A DNA stretch of 8,084 nucleotides from an uncultured bacterium (GCA_937863195.1 CALMET010000073.1:1-8084); one strand, 5' to 3'. Positions 1-5,436 are shown, counted from the stretch's first letter. The notes: a model not told the origin generated them from the sequence alone. Numbers and translations: made by a program.

Positions 1-1
1 G

Positions 2-1381
2 CTGAAAGATATTCGTGAATTACTTCAGGGCGTGCCTTTGATTGCTTTGACGGCGACCGCGAATGATCGCGTACGCAAAGACATCATCAGTCAGCTACAA
101 CTTGAAAGCGGGCGTGTTTTTGTAGGGAGTTTTAACCGCCCAAATCTCACCTATCGCATCCGTCCAAAAAAGAAGGCGCTTGAAGCCCTTCTCCCCATCC
201 TCCAAAAGCGTCGCGGGCAATCGATCATTGTCTATGTGCTCTCACGCAATAGCACCGAGAAGCTCGCTGAAGAGCTACAACTCAACGGATTCCCCGCTCT
301 CGCCTATCATGCTGGCCTCGACCAACGTACGCGCCAGGCGAATCAAGAAAAGTTTATTCGTGATGAAGTGCAAATTATTGTGGCAACGGTGGCTTTTGGT
401 ATGGGCGTCAACAAACCAGACGTCCGCCTCGTTGTTCATATGGACTTACCGCCTTCAATCGAAGGCTATTATCAAGAAACGGGTCGCGCCGGTCGTGATG
501 GTTTGCCGAGTGACTGTTTACTCTTCTTTTCAACGGGTGATCGCAGTAAACGCGAATGGTTTATTCGCCAAATGGCCGACGCCAAAGAACGTGAACGTGC
601 CTACCAGCAACTCGGTAGCATGGTCGACTATGCGGCAACCACGATTTGCCGTCGCAAAGTCCTTTTGAATTACTTTGGTGAAACTTGGACCGAAACCAGT
701 TGCCAATTGTGCGACAACTGCCTACCACAAGAAAAAGATCTCTTCGTCGAAGCTACTGCCGACTTTAACGAAGCGCTCTTTGATAAGCTACGAGCCCTTC
801 GCAAAGCCATCGCTACCGAGAAGAATGTTCCGCCATATATCATTTTTGGTGATAAGACCTTGCAACAAATGGCCCAAGTCTACCCGCAATCACCTGAATC
901 GATGCTTAAGATCACCGGCGTTGGTAAAGAAAAGTTCGCGCAATTCGGCGAGGCCTTTATCCATATCATTCATACGTTTGCGCTTGAACACGATCTCGTT
1001 GAACAACCAATCTTCAAATCAGTCGCTATCCCCACAAGAGTGGGGACCAAGGGGTCTCGTAAGTCAAAAGTCAGCGATACCATTGAAGAAACGCATCGCC
1101 TCTTTCAGCAAGGACTTTCGCTCAATGAAATCGCCACTCGTCGTAATCTCGTCATCGGCACCATCGCACAACATATCGAGAAACTTCTCGAAACCGGCGT
1201 CCCTCTACAGCTAGACGGCGAACGCCTAGGTCTTTCTGATCAAGCTCTTAACGATATCAGCGGCGCCTTTGATAAAGTCGGCAAATGGGCTCTAACACCC
1301 GTCTTCAATCACCTGAAAGAGAAATACTCATACGACGAGATTCGCTTCGCAAGAATATTGAGCAATATAAAACCGCGGTAG
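2..1381 (+). CDS. recQ: RecQ-family ATP-dependent DNA helicase, 5' end cut off by the window
   Basis: This is a 3'-5' superfamily 2 DNA helicase acting in recombination and repair. The frame is open from base 2, so the N-terminal part with Walker A and the DEAH box lies outside; 459 residues remain. Visible in order: motif III ALTATA (44-61); motif IV around IIVYVLSRNST (residue V where many RecQs have C); motif V VATVAFGMGVNKPD (about 380-421); motif VI YYQETGRAGRDG (467-502) with the arginine finger; a RecQ zinc cluster with four cysteines (codons at 647, 701, 710 and 719); an HRDC domain (about 773-985); a linker; and a C-terminal helix-turn-helix domain like the RecQ HTH_40 type (about 1067-1375, SLNEIATRRNLVIGTIAQHI). 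Only some 15-20 residues separate the last zinc cysteine from HRDC, so the RQC winged helix of E. coli RecQ is missing. The TAG stop lies in the loop of the terminator. Identity is very sure; the symbol is by family. Confidence 0.95.
   Translation: MKDIRELLQGVPLIALTATANDRVRKDIISQLQLESGRVFVGSFNRPNLTYRIRPKKKALEALLPILQKRRGQSIIVYVLSRNSTEKLAEELQLNGFPALAYHAGLDQRTRQANQEKFIRDEVQIIVATVAFGMGVNKPDVRLVVHMDLPPSIEGYYQETGRAGRDGLPSDCLLFFSTGDRSKREWFIRQMADAKERERAYQQLGSMVDYAATTICRRKVLLNYFGETWTETSCQLCDNCLPQEKDLFVEATADFNEALFDKLRALRKAIATEKNVPPYIIFGDKTLQQMAQVYPQSPESMLKITGVGKEKFAQFGEAFIHIIHTFALEHDLVEQPIFKSVAIPTRVGTKGSRKSKVSDTIEETHRLFQQGLSLNEIATRRNLVIGTIAQHIEKLLETGVPLQLDGERLGLSDQALNDISGAFDKVGKWALTPVFNHLKEKYSYDEIRFARILSNIKPR
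1029..1046. repeat. Perfect inverted repeat inside recQ linker
   Basis: TCCCCAC and GTGGGGA form a 7-bp stem around a 4-base AAGA loop, entirely inside the recQ reading frame. It encodes part of the flexible stretch between the HRDC and helix-turn-helix domains (SVAIPTRVGTKGSRKSK), where an in-frame insertion would be tolerated. A GACC/GGTC pairing just downstream offers an alternative fold. It may be a small dispersed hairpin element or chance; this window has no second copy. Confidence 0.45.
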
Positions 1382-1392
1382 GCCGCGGTTTT
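1369..1392. terminator. Bidirectional intrinsic terminator between recQ and the zinc/HhH gene
   Basis: AAAACCGCGG (1369-1378) and CCGCGGTTTT (1383-1392) make a 10-bp perfect stem with a TAGG loop, and the T run serves on both strands. It ends recQ, whose stop codon sits at the loop, and the convergent gene that stops at 1394. Confidence 0.85.
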
Positions 1393-1393
1393 A

Positions 1394-1684
1394 CTATTTC
1401 TTCATCTTAAAACTTAACTTCTTCTTTTTTAATGCCTCTTTTAGCAGGGCGATACCCTTTGGACCCATGCCATGCAAATCAGCGACCTCATTTTCTGTAT
1501 AACGGCCGAGCTGTGAAAGCCCTTTGATTCCGGCATTAGCTAGCGCTCTCAGAGCAGGTGCTCCAAGCTTTTCAGGAAAATCACTCACAAAATCCTTTCG
1601 ATATGACCCGGACCAGCAAATCGGACACGTAGGACAATCACTCGTCTTATCAAAAGCATGCCCACGGCTACAGGTTTTGCGCAT
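1394..1684 (-). CDS. Small zinc-finger plus helix-hairpin-helix protein (RNA polymerase alpha-CTD-like)
   Basis: A 96-residue basic protein, probably binding nucleic acid. The N-terminus carries a compact cluster of metal ligands, C5, H9, C17, C20 and C23 (MRKTCSRGHAF, then CPTCPIC), resembling a treble-clef or zinc ribbon. Residues about 41-85 (LGAPALRALANAGIKGLSQL, then LHGMGPKGIALLKEAL) form tandem helix-hairpin-helix turns like the C-terminal domain of RNA polymerase alpha. The tail is lysine-rich. I chose ATG at 1684 because the family-like MxKTC start falls there; the frame extends to a TTG at 1720, but that would overlap the upstream gene and add residues with no recognisable pattern. 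The upstream AAGAGAAA stretch is a weak ribosome site. It lies 23 bases after the membrane protein gene and is probably cotranscribed. The cellular role is unknown. Confidence 0.8.
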   Translation of the reverse strand: MRKTCSRGHAFDKTSDCPTCPICWSGSYRKDFVSDFPEKLGAPALRALANAGIKGLSQLGRYTENEVADLHGMGPKGIALLKEALKKKKLSFKMKK

Positions 1685-1707
1685 AGCGATTATTTCTCTT
1701 TTGGCAT

Positions 1708-1983
1708 CTACCAACGCCAACCGGGTTTTTCACCTTTGGCATAGCAGATGCGAATAAGGGTCGCGGTCAAAATTGCTGACGGGATTATGAAGGTAAAAGC
1801 GATTTCTCTCGCTGGTGAATTCTCATCGATCGTGAAGGCAAATGCCACAATCAATAAAACGTAGGCCAGCGTCACGGCCCATCCTTGCCAGGTCACCGGC
1901 GTCCAGCCCCATCCAAACCATTTGGCTTTAAACCAATAGCCTTTTGGATTGTCTTTTGCGTAGTCCATGTAGCGTTTAAACAT
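1708..1983 (-). CDS. Small two-helix membrane protein, Trp-rich
   Basis: A 91-residue protein of unknown function. A basic, aromatic N-terminal stretch (NPKGYWFKAKWFGWGWTPVT) precedes WQGW and a membrane segment at about residues 35-52; a short acidic loop (DENSPARE) separates this from a second segment at about 60-80, followed by a basic C-terminus ending WRW. The tryptophan-rich interface and short loops suggest a small inner-membrane hairpin. ATG at 1983 is preferred over an in-frame GTG at 2001, although neither has a well-placed Shine-Dalgarno sequence. A TATAGT box at 2017-2022 on this strand could be its -10 element, giving a leader of about 27 bases, but no good -35 is visible. It is the first gene of the unit with the zinc/HhH gene. 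Confidence 0.75.
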   Translation of the reverse strand: MFKRYMDYAKDNPKGYWFKAKWFGWGWTPVTWQGWAVTLAYVLLIVAFAFTIDENSPAREIAFTFIIPSAILTATLIRICYAKGEKPGWRW

Positions 1984-2005
1984 AGACTTTGAGCTTAGCA
2001 CACCT

Positions 2006-2034
2006 TTGACAATGCCACTATATTATGATTTGCT
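2006..2034 (+). promoter_or_regulatory. Possible promoter for the 190-residue gene, in a divergent region
   Basis: A perfect TTGACA at 2006-2011 is followed after 17 bases by TTTGCT (2029-2034), a poor -10. Predicted transcription would start near 2041 and leave a 25-base leader carrying the AGGAGG. The TATAGT for the opposite gene (2017-2022, minus strand) lies inside the spacer, so the divergent promoters would overlap. The weak -10 keeps confidence low. Confidence 0.3.
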
Positions 2035-2054
2035 CTTCTCCCGGACCTTTACCT

Positions 2055-2060
2055 AGGAGG
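2055..2060 (+). promoter_or_regulatory. Perfect Shine-Dalgarno that decides a TTG start
   Basis: AGGAGG, the full anti-Shine-Dalgarno complement, ends five bases before TTG at 2066. There is no ATG at a suitable distance in this frame, so the site supports initiation at TTG. Confidence 0.75.
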
Positions 2061-2065
2061 ATATT

Positions 2066-2638
2066 TTGGCCACGAATGACGAACTATTGATCCAAACCGA
2101 CACTCAAGCACGCGCAATTAAAGGGGTAGTCCACCTCTGCAAAATCGCGAAGTCGCTGAAAATCAACATGCCCGTGGGAAAGGAGATCATCCACGCCCAC
2201 TCTTCGGTGCGGCAGGACTTTCCCTCCAAGGGAGGCGCTGAGGGCATCAAGGCACGCGTCGTCGTGTTCTATCTCGGAGATCTGCAGTGGGCCATGCACT
2301 TCACTCTGCGCTGCGGAACAAATGCCGAAGGGCTGCCTCGTCGCACCGCGCGTCTGCAGTGCGAATACCGGTATCCGAATGCTCGTCGAGCGACGATTCA
2401 CATCGATGACGAGAGCGGCCTGCTACAGCGCAGGCTCAACGTCCTCGAGGAGCCCGTTGTCGACCAGCGCTACTATGGCAAGGTTCACAAGGCCGTCTGG
2501 CTCGAGAAGAAGTCGAAGTTCGACAAGAGCAGATTCGATCAAGTCTTGAAGGGCATGCTCGAGATCTACGCCAAGCAACCCGTCGAGTTCATCAGCACCC
2601 AGCACACCTGGAACAGCCAACCGATAACCTCGGCCTGA
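2066..2638 (+). CDS. Hypothetical protein, 190 residues, GC-rich and compositionally distinct
   Basis: I do not recognise this protein. It appears soluble: no signal peptide or membrane segment, many charged residues, and alternating beta-like stretches (ARVVVFYLGDLQWAMHFTL at about 63-81; ARRATIHIDD at about 106-115) between a helical N-terminus and a basic helical C-terminus (about 147-170). Cysteines at 25, 83 and 99 do not form an obvious metal site. It starts at TTG behind AGGAGG and is closed by a strong hairpin, forming a one-gene transcription unit. Sampled 60-base blocks are 57-63% GC, against about 40% in the next gene and about 45-55% in recQ. Lysine is often AAG here (for example around 2506-2530), while neighbours use AAA more. 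This fits recent acquisition or a different expression class. That it is a real gene is well supported by start signal, length and terminator. Confidence 0.8.
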   Translation: MATNDELLIQTDTQARAIKGVVHLCKIAKSLKINMPVGKEIIHAHSSVRQDFPSKGGAEGIKARVVVFYLGDLQWAMHFTLRCGTNAEGLPRRTARLQCEYRYPNARRATIHIDDESGLLQRRLNVLEEPVVDQRYYGKVHKAVWLEKKSKFDKSRFDQVLKGMLEIYAKQPVEFISTQHTWNSQPITSA

Positions 2639-2648
2639 ACACACAGCA

Positions 2649-2678
2649 GGGGCACAACGAAACTCGTTGTGCCCCTTT
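2649..2678 (+). terminator. Intrinsic terminator after the GC-rich gene
   Basis: GGGGCACAACGA (2649-2660) pairs perfectly with TCGTTGTGCCCC (2664-2675) around an AAC loop, followed by TTT and, further on, a T6 run at 2690-2695. It starts 10 bases after the stop. The minus strand lacks a T run, so it serves mainly the plus-strand gene. Confidence 0.85.
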
Positions 2679-2686
2679 AACATCAT

Positions 2687-3016
2687 CTATTTTTTGCGAG
2701 TAAAAAGTTTGATTACCTCATTAATCACCGCAATAACGGGCACAAACAAGACCCCACCTAAAGCAGCAAGGCCAAGCAGGCTCAGACTGATATTGATAAC
2801 TCTCCCCCACATCATGAGACGTTGAGATTCAAGTTCAGTAGGAGCTCCTGAAGACAATATGTTAGCAAAATAAAAACTCACGATAGCCCAGAGCGCGAGG
2901 ATGACTGGTAGAGCTATGATGGAAATGATAAATATCGGAAGTAATATACCCTCTTTTTTTGGTGCTACCAGTTGTGGCTCGTCAGCACTCTGAGGTTGAA
3001 TATCAAGGATGGCCAT
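2687..3016 (-). CDS. Small membrane protein with two predicted helices
   Basis: A 109-residue protein, not recognised. The first 22 residues are polar with a proline/glutamine/acidic character (MAILDIQPQSADEPQ). Two strongly hydrophobic segments follow, at about 24-51 and 72-98, separated by a polar loop (SSGAPTELESQRLM), and the protein ends in a short basic tail (KLFTRKK). The first segment is not preceded by a cleavable-signal pattern, so it is probably an integral inner-membrane hairpin. ATG at 3016 has no Shine-Dalgarno; a possible promoter lies immediately upstream. It begins 23 bases after the DUF2200 stop, so it may be read from the lipoprotein operon, from its own promoter, or both. 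Confidence 0.7.
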   Translation of the reverse strand: MAILDIQPQSADEPQLVAPKKEGILLPIFIISIIALPVILALWAIVSFYFANILSSGAPTELESQRLMMWGRVINISLSLLGLAALGGVLFVPVIAVINEVIKLFTRKK

Positions 3017-3025
3017 ATCAATTAG

Positions 3026-3055
3026 TTTATAGTAAATAATTAGGCATTGCGTAAA
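3026..3055 (-). promoter_or_regulatory. Possible near-leaderless promoter for the two-helix membrane protein
   Basis: On the minus strand TTTACG (3055-3050) lies 18 bases from TATAAA (3031-3026). Transcription would start about 3 bases before the ATG at 3016. This would explain the absence of a ribosome binding site, but the -35 matches at only four of six positions and overlaps the end of the DUF2200 gene. Confidence 0.3.
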
Positions 3056-3402
3056 ATCTTTTCCATCGGTCTACCTTTCGCTAACTCGTCTACGAGTTTG
3101 TCCAAGTAGCGAATCTCACGCATCAATGGCACTTTAATCTCTTCAAGACGAACGCCACAGATCGTACCCGTTATCAATGAACGTAAGGGATTCATCTTCT
3201 TCGCTTCAGCAAAAAACGTCTCAAAATCTACCTGCTTTTTTAGCTGGGATTCGAGTTGCTTTTGCGTATAGCCCGTTAACCAACGAATCACTTCATCGAC
3301 TTCATCTTTTGTGCGGCCTTTTTTCTCCGCCTTCGTGATATAGAGAGGATAGACACTTGAAACCGACATCTTATAGATACGGTGGTTGCGTTCGTCTTTC
3401 AT
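3040..3402 (-). CDS. DUF2200 family protein
   Basis: A 120-residue protein matching the DUF2200 family as I know it: an early FxMSxxSVYPLY-type block ([20 protein letters not shown]), a charged helix with [10 protein letters not shown], a central DFETFFAEA, then [19 protein letters not shown] and a C-terminal [19 protein letters not shown]. The family is widespread, about this length, and has no established biochemical function; the protein looks soluble and cytoplasmic. I chose ATG at 3402 because family similarity begins just after it and because it overlaps the stop of the upstream lipoprotein gene as ATGA, the classic translational-coupling arrangement. An in-frame GTG at 3435 would add 11 residues without family support. 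Its pairing with an exported peptidase is unexplained. Confidence 0.92.
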   Translation of the reverse strand: MKDERNHRIYKMSVSSVYPLYITKAEKKGRTKDEVDEVIRWLTGYTQKQLESQLKKQVDFETFFAEAKKMNPLRSLITGTICGVRLEEIKVPLMREIRYLDKLVDELAKGRPMEKILRNA

Positions 3403-4079
3403 AGGTTTAAAAATAATTCTCTTAAATCCAACCACTGTTTAAGATCTGATTCTCCTAAAACATAGCCGCGAATATCAATTGTTGCCGATTTATGGATACC
3501 TAGATGCAGATGCTTACGTTCATTGTCCGTTTCACCGCTATAGCCCTTGCCTAATACACCGAGCTGTTCGCCCTTCTTGAGCTCATGACCAATCTCTTGA
3601 CTGATACTCAAGATGCGAAGATGCCCATATATGACAGTAACAACTTCATTTTCAACTAAACATTTTTGCACGACCACACCTCCATACCCCGCCGCCCATT
3701 TTTTCAGTAACAATGGCCCATCACAGATCGCGTAGATGGCGATATCACGTTCTTTCTCGTTATCAAATGTTTCAAAGTCAACTCCGGTATGATATCCGGC
3801 AAACCTCTCTGGCTGAACTGGAGAATTTGCTTTGGTAACATACAGTCCAAAAGGTTTTATCGTCACGCGGTCCTTGGCATTTGCTATTGGAATACCGAAT
3901 GCTTTTTCTGGCACAACCGTAGCCGTAGTTGTCCCCGTCACAATACTTGTCGAGGTTGGCGTAACCTTTGTAGTAGTGGGCTCCGGCGGCGAATTTCTGC
4001 GCAATGGTGATGAGCATCCAGTACCAACTAACGCCAAGACAGAAAAAACCATCATCATCTGACGGATTGGCTGTTTCAT
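3399..4079 (-). CDS. Lipoprotein with M23 (LytM-type) peptidase domain
   Basis: A 226-residue envelope protein, probably a murein endopeptidase or its regulator. Residues 1-21 form a lipoprotein-type signal ([20 protein letters not shown]) with C22 as the likely lipidated cysteine; the box is slightly unusual, with Gly at -3 where Leu is normal. A Thr/Ser/Pro-rich tether (about 23-58) leads to an M23 domain (about 70-205). All key residues are present: H97 and D101 (HTGVD), H153 (YGH), and H190 and H192 (HLH). By family knowledge H97, D101 and H192 bind zinc and H153 and H190 act in catalysis, so the enzyme should be active. ATG at 4079 starts the natural signal peptide and follows the proposed promoter; an in-frame ATG at 4118 would overlap that promoter's -10. 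The stop overlaps the DUF2200 start as ATGA. Confidence 0.88.
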   Translation of the reverse strand: MKQPIRQMMMVFSVLALVGTGCSSPLRRNSPPEPTTTKVTPTSTSIVTGTTTATVVPEKAFGIPIANAKDRVTIKPFGLYVTKANSPVQPERFAGYHTGVDFETFDNEKERDIAIYAICDGPLLLKKWAAGYGGVVVQKCLVENEVVTVIYGHLRILSISQEIGHELKKGEQLGVLGKGYSGETDNERKHLHLGIHKSATIDIRGYVLGESDLKQWLDLRELFLNL

Positions 4080-4113
4080 CTCTATTTTAGTACGTGGCGG
4101 TAACAACTCATCT

Positions 4114-4143
4114 ATCATAAAGAAAAAGTATCATAACAATCAA
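4114..4143 (-). promoter_or_regulatory. Likely promoter of the M23 lipoprotein operon
   Basis: On the minus strand TTGATT (4143-4138) is followed after 18 bases by TATGAT (4119-4114), predicting transcription from about 4107 and a leader of about 28 bases before ATG 4079. A second TATGAT at 4135-4130 lacks a good -35. The -35 sits right at the end of the T run of the upstream terminator. Confidence 0.4.
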
Positions 4144-4165
4144 AAAACCACCACTTGCGTGATGG
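4141..4165 (-). terminator. Intrinsic terminator of the DUF488 gene; one copy of a duplicated terminator
   Basis: On the minus strand CCATCAC, loop GCAA and GTGGTGG form a 7-bp stem with one G-U pair, followed by TTTTTTG. It begins 17 bases after the DUF488 stop. The 25 bases match 5134-5158 at all but one position, which lies in the loop. Confidence 0.85.
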
Positions 4166-4182
4166 CTCAGATGGTGAGGAGA

Positions 4183-4578
4183 CTAGCCAATGGCAATCTC
4201 CAGCGAAGGATCTATTTTTTGGCACATCTGTGCCAAAAGCCTGCGATGACAGCAGGTCGGCTCTTCTTCGATGCAGAGAAGCGTTATCGTTGATTCGCTA
4301 GCAATGGATATGACCTTCACTAGCAGTTCTTGCGACTCTGCTCTTTGTAGCTGGAGAAGATATCTCTTCTCGAAATCACTCCAAGGCAATTGCCTCTTAT
4401 AGTAGTCCCCGATCAGTCTCGGGGACGGACCAAGGAGTGGCCAATGATCGTCCAAGTCGGACAGCGGAATACGAATATCCGGAGCGCGACCATCAGAAAG
4501 CGTGTGCCGGCTCATGACGGATATTCTCAACCCATCACTCGCCGTTCTCGCATTAAGGATGCAGCCTGTTTTTAACAT
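4183..4578 (-). CDS. DUF488 family protein
   Basis: A 131-residue soluble protein of the DUF488 family. Visible landmarks: an N-terminal strand and DGLRISVMSRHTLSDG block (about 15-30), YYKRQLPWSDFEKRYLLQLQ (about 59-78), and the hallmark C-terminal pair LLCIE (100-104) and CHRRLLA (110-116). In family members the Cys/Glu and CHR residues cluster in a putative active site, but the reaction is not established; C109 and C110 form a double cysteine here. ATG at 4578 is favoured because GGAG ends six bases upstream; the longer frame to a TTG at 4605 would overlap the preceding gene. It is the second gene of a two-gene unit, 23 bases after the membrane winged-helix gene, and is followed by a terminator. 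Confidence 0.88.
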   Translation of the reverse strand: MLKTGCILNARTASDGLRISVMSRHTLSDGRAPDIRIPLSDLDDHWPLLGPSPRLIGDYYKRQLPWSDFEKRYLLQLQRAESQELLVKVISIASESTITLLCIEEEPTCCHRRLLAQMCQKIDPSLEIAIG

Positions 4579-4584
4579 GAAGAT

Positions 4585-4588
4585 CTCC
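4585..4588 (-). promoter_or_regulatory. Shine-Dalgarno deciding the DUF488 start
   Basis: GGAG on the minus strand (4588-4585) is separated by six bases from ATG 4578, choosing it over the TTG at 4605. Confidence 0.7.
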
Positions 4589-4601
4589 GTGGTCAACGAT
4601 C

Positions 4602-5066
4602 TCAAACACCTTCAGGAATCGGAGTGAGCGTAGGTAATTCAAACCACTTTCGCTTAGACTTCTTTATTCGCTTGCGATAGGCTTTGCGTCGAAACTCATG
4701 CCGCGAATAACCTCCGTAGAGATTCTTTTGCGCTTCATCATGAATGCGTACGCGCGCCTCAACGAGACCCTCATCTTCAAGTTGAGCAAGAATGTGATAG
4801 ATATCGTTAATGATCAGTGGGTACGGCTGCGATTCAAGTCTTTGCCTACGAATCTCTGCCTTTAACTCCAAGCCTGTCTTCCACTCAGTGTCAGACAAGG
4901 CTTCGTAGACCTCATCTTGATCAAGGCTAAGCTTATAGCCCACCAGCCGCAACAACTGATCAATGATCAAGAAGAGCGGAACAAGAAACAGTAGAAGGAT
5001 CGACAGGATCATGATGATGATCGCAGCAACTAAGAACAATGCTTTTACATGAAATGGCGACCGCAT
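4602..5066 (-). CDS. Membrane-anchored winged-helix-like protein
   Basis: A 154-residue protein. Residues about 7-36 are an uninterrupted run of about 30 hydrophobic residues (one long or two short membrane helices, with a Pro at 30), followed by a cytoplasmic-looking domain. Residues about 50-108 have the pattern of a PadR-like or related winged helix: DEVYEALSDTEWKTGLELKA, then INDIYHILAQLEDEGLVEAR, where YxxLxxLExxGLV is the typical recognition-helix and wing entry. A very basic tail follows (RRKAYRKRIKKSKRKW). This reads as a DNA-binding or protein-binding domain tethered to the membrane, a fold-level inference. ATG at 5066 has GGAGG five bases upstream; a GTG at 5078 in the same frame would consume that site. 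It leads the operon with DUF488. Confidence 0.78.
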   Translation of the reverse strand: MRSPFHVKALFLVAAIIIMILSILLLFLVPLFLIIDQLLRLVGYKLSLDQDEVYEALSDTEWKTGLELKAEIRRQRLESQPYPLIINDIYHILAQLEDEGLVEARVRIHDEAQKNLYGGYSRHEFRRKAYRKRIKKSKRKWFELPTLTPIPEGV

Positions 5067-5071
5067 GCACT

Positions 5072-5076
5072 CCTCC
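5072..5076 (-). promoter_or_regulatory. Shine-Dalgarno deciding the winged-helix gene start
   Basis: GGAGG (5076-5072, minus strand) with a five-base spacer before ATG 5066. It rules against the in-frame GTG at 5078, which overlaps it. Confidence 0.75.
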
Positions 5077-5093
5077 ACTTTTGGTGCCGTCAG

Positions 5094-5123
5094 ATCATTA
5101 CATTATTATGTATATAACGTCAA
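5094..5123 (-). promoter_or_regulatory. Possible promoter of the winged-helix/DUF488 operon
   Basis: On the minus strand TTGACG (5123-5118) lies 18 bases from AATGAT (5099-5094), predicting a start near 5087 and a leader of about 21 bases containing the Shine-Dalgarno. The AT-rich spacer also contains CATAAT and TATATA, so the exact -10 is uncertain. Confidence 0.35.
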
Positions 5124-5133
5124 AAACACAATA

Positions 5134-5161
5134 CAAAAAACCACCACTTACGTGATGGTTT
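5134..5161 (-). terminator. Intrinsic terminator of the 61-residue gene; second copy of a duplicated terminator
   Basis: On the minus strand AAACCATCAC (5161-5152), loop GTAA and GTGGTGGTTT (5147-5138) form a 10-bp stem with one G-U pair, running into a six-T tract. It lies 21 bases after the stop at 5183. It is nearly identical to 4141-4165. Confidence 0.88.
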
Positions 5162-5182
5162 GATGATGGCGAGAAATATCCG

Positions 5183-5368
5183 TTAGGCCGCTTCAAATCT
5201 TGCTCTATTATCCATCATCCATTTTTCCTTCTCGCCCTCACCTTTCTTCGGATCGTTCATCACATCCGCGTGCATCTCCATATAGTGAGGCATGAGCGCC
5301 TGCATCCAGTCCTCAAATGTCTCTCCTTGAGCCGTTGCTTCACATAAGTCACAATTTAGGGTCTTCAT
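5183..5368 (-). CDS. 61-residue protein with CCHH zinc-finger-like spacing
   Basis: A small acidic protein, MKTLNCDLCEATAQGETFED at its start and ending NRARFEAA. C6 and C9 (CDLC) with H28 and H33 (HYMEMH) give C-x2-C-x18-H-x4-H, resembling a C2H2 zinc finger or the small DUF1059-like proteins; a metal-bound fold is likely but unproven. Function is unknown. ATG at 5368 is the only good start and has no Shine-Dalgarno; a possible promoter lies just upstream. Its terminator follows at 5134-5161. It lies downstream of tRNA-Asn on the same strand but is separated by the tRNA terminator, so it is probably its own unit. Confidence 0.75.
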   Translation of the reverse strand: MKTLNCDLCEATAQGETFEDWMQALMPHYMEMHADVMNDPKKGEGEKEKWMMDNRARFEAA

Positions 5369-5379
5369 TGGGATTGTTC

Positions 5380-5408
5380 ATTAAGAATGATTGTCATAAA
5401 TATAACAA
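5380..5408 (-). promoter_or_regulatory. Possible near-leaderless promoter for the 61-residue gene
   Basis: On the minus strand TTGTTA (5408-5403) and CTTAAT (5385-5380) are 17 bases apart; each matches consensus at four positions. Transcription would start about 5 bases before ATG 5368. The -35 follows directly on the T run of the tRNA terminator. Confidence 0.3.
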
Positions 5409-5436
5409 AAGACATCAGCTTGCGCTAATGTCTTTT
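5407..5436 (-). terminator. Intrinsic terminator of tRNA-Asn
   Basis: AAAAGACAT (5407-5415) and ATGTCTTTT (5428-5436) pair, and the stem extends by AGC/GCT past one mismatch to a TTGC loop. On the minus strand it ends in TTTTGTT, directly after the tRNA CCA. Confidence 0.85.

Noticed and set aside
180..1214. Two long plus-strand open frames (162 and 179 residues) inside recQ in another frame.
   Set aside because: They are shadows: Ser/Arg-rich products, no ribosome sites, and the recQ frame has clear motifs throughout.
1984..2065. A symmetrical divergent promoter with TATTAT or TATGAT as -10 for the GC-rich gene.
   Set aside because: Spacing from the perfect TTGACA would be only 9-12 bases, too short for sigma-70.
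1394..2638. A toxin-antitoxin or defence module made of the small genes around 1394-2638.
   Set aside because: No toxin, nuclease or antitoxin motif is visible, and the genes lie in separate, oppositely oriented units.
2084..2686. Antisense and alternate-frame open frames over the GC-rich 190-residue gene.
   Set aside because: High GC produces long false frames; only 2066-2638 has a Shine-Dalgarno and a correctly placed terminator.
1684..4602. Three minus-strand gene pairs are each separated by exactly 23 bases (1685-1707, 3017-3039, 4579-4601).
   Set aside because: The three spacers share no sequence, and one pair uses a strong ribosome site while another has none; most likely coincidence.
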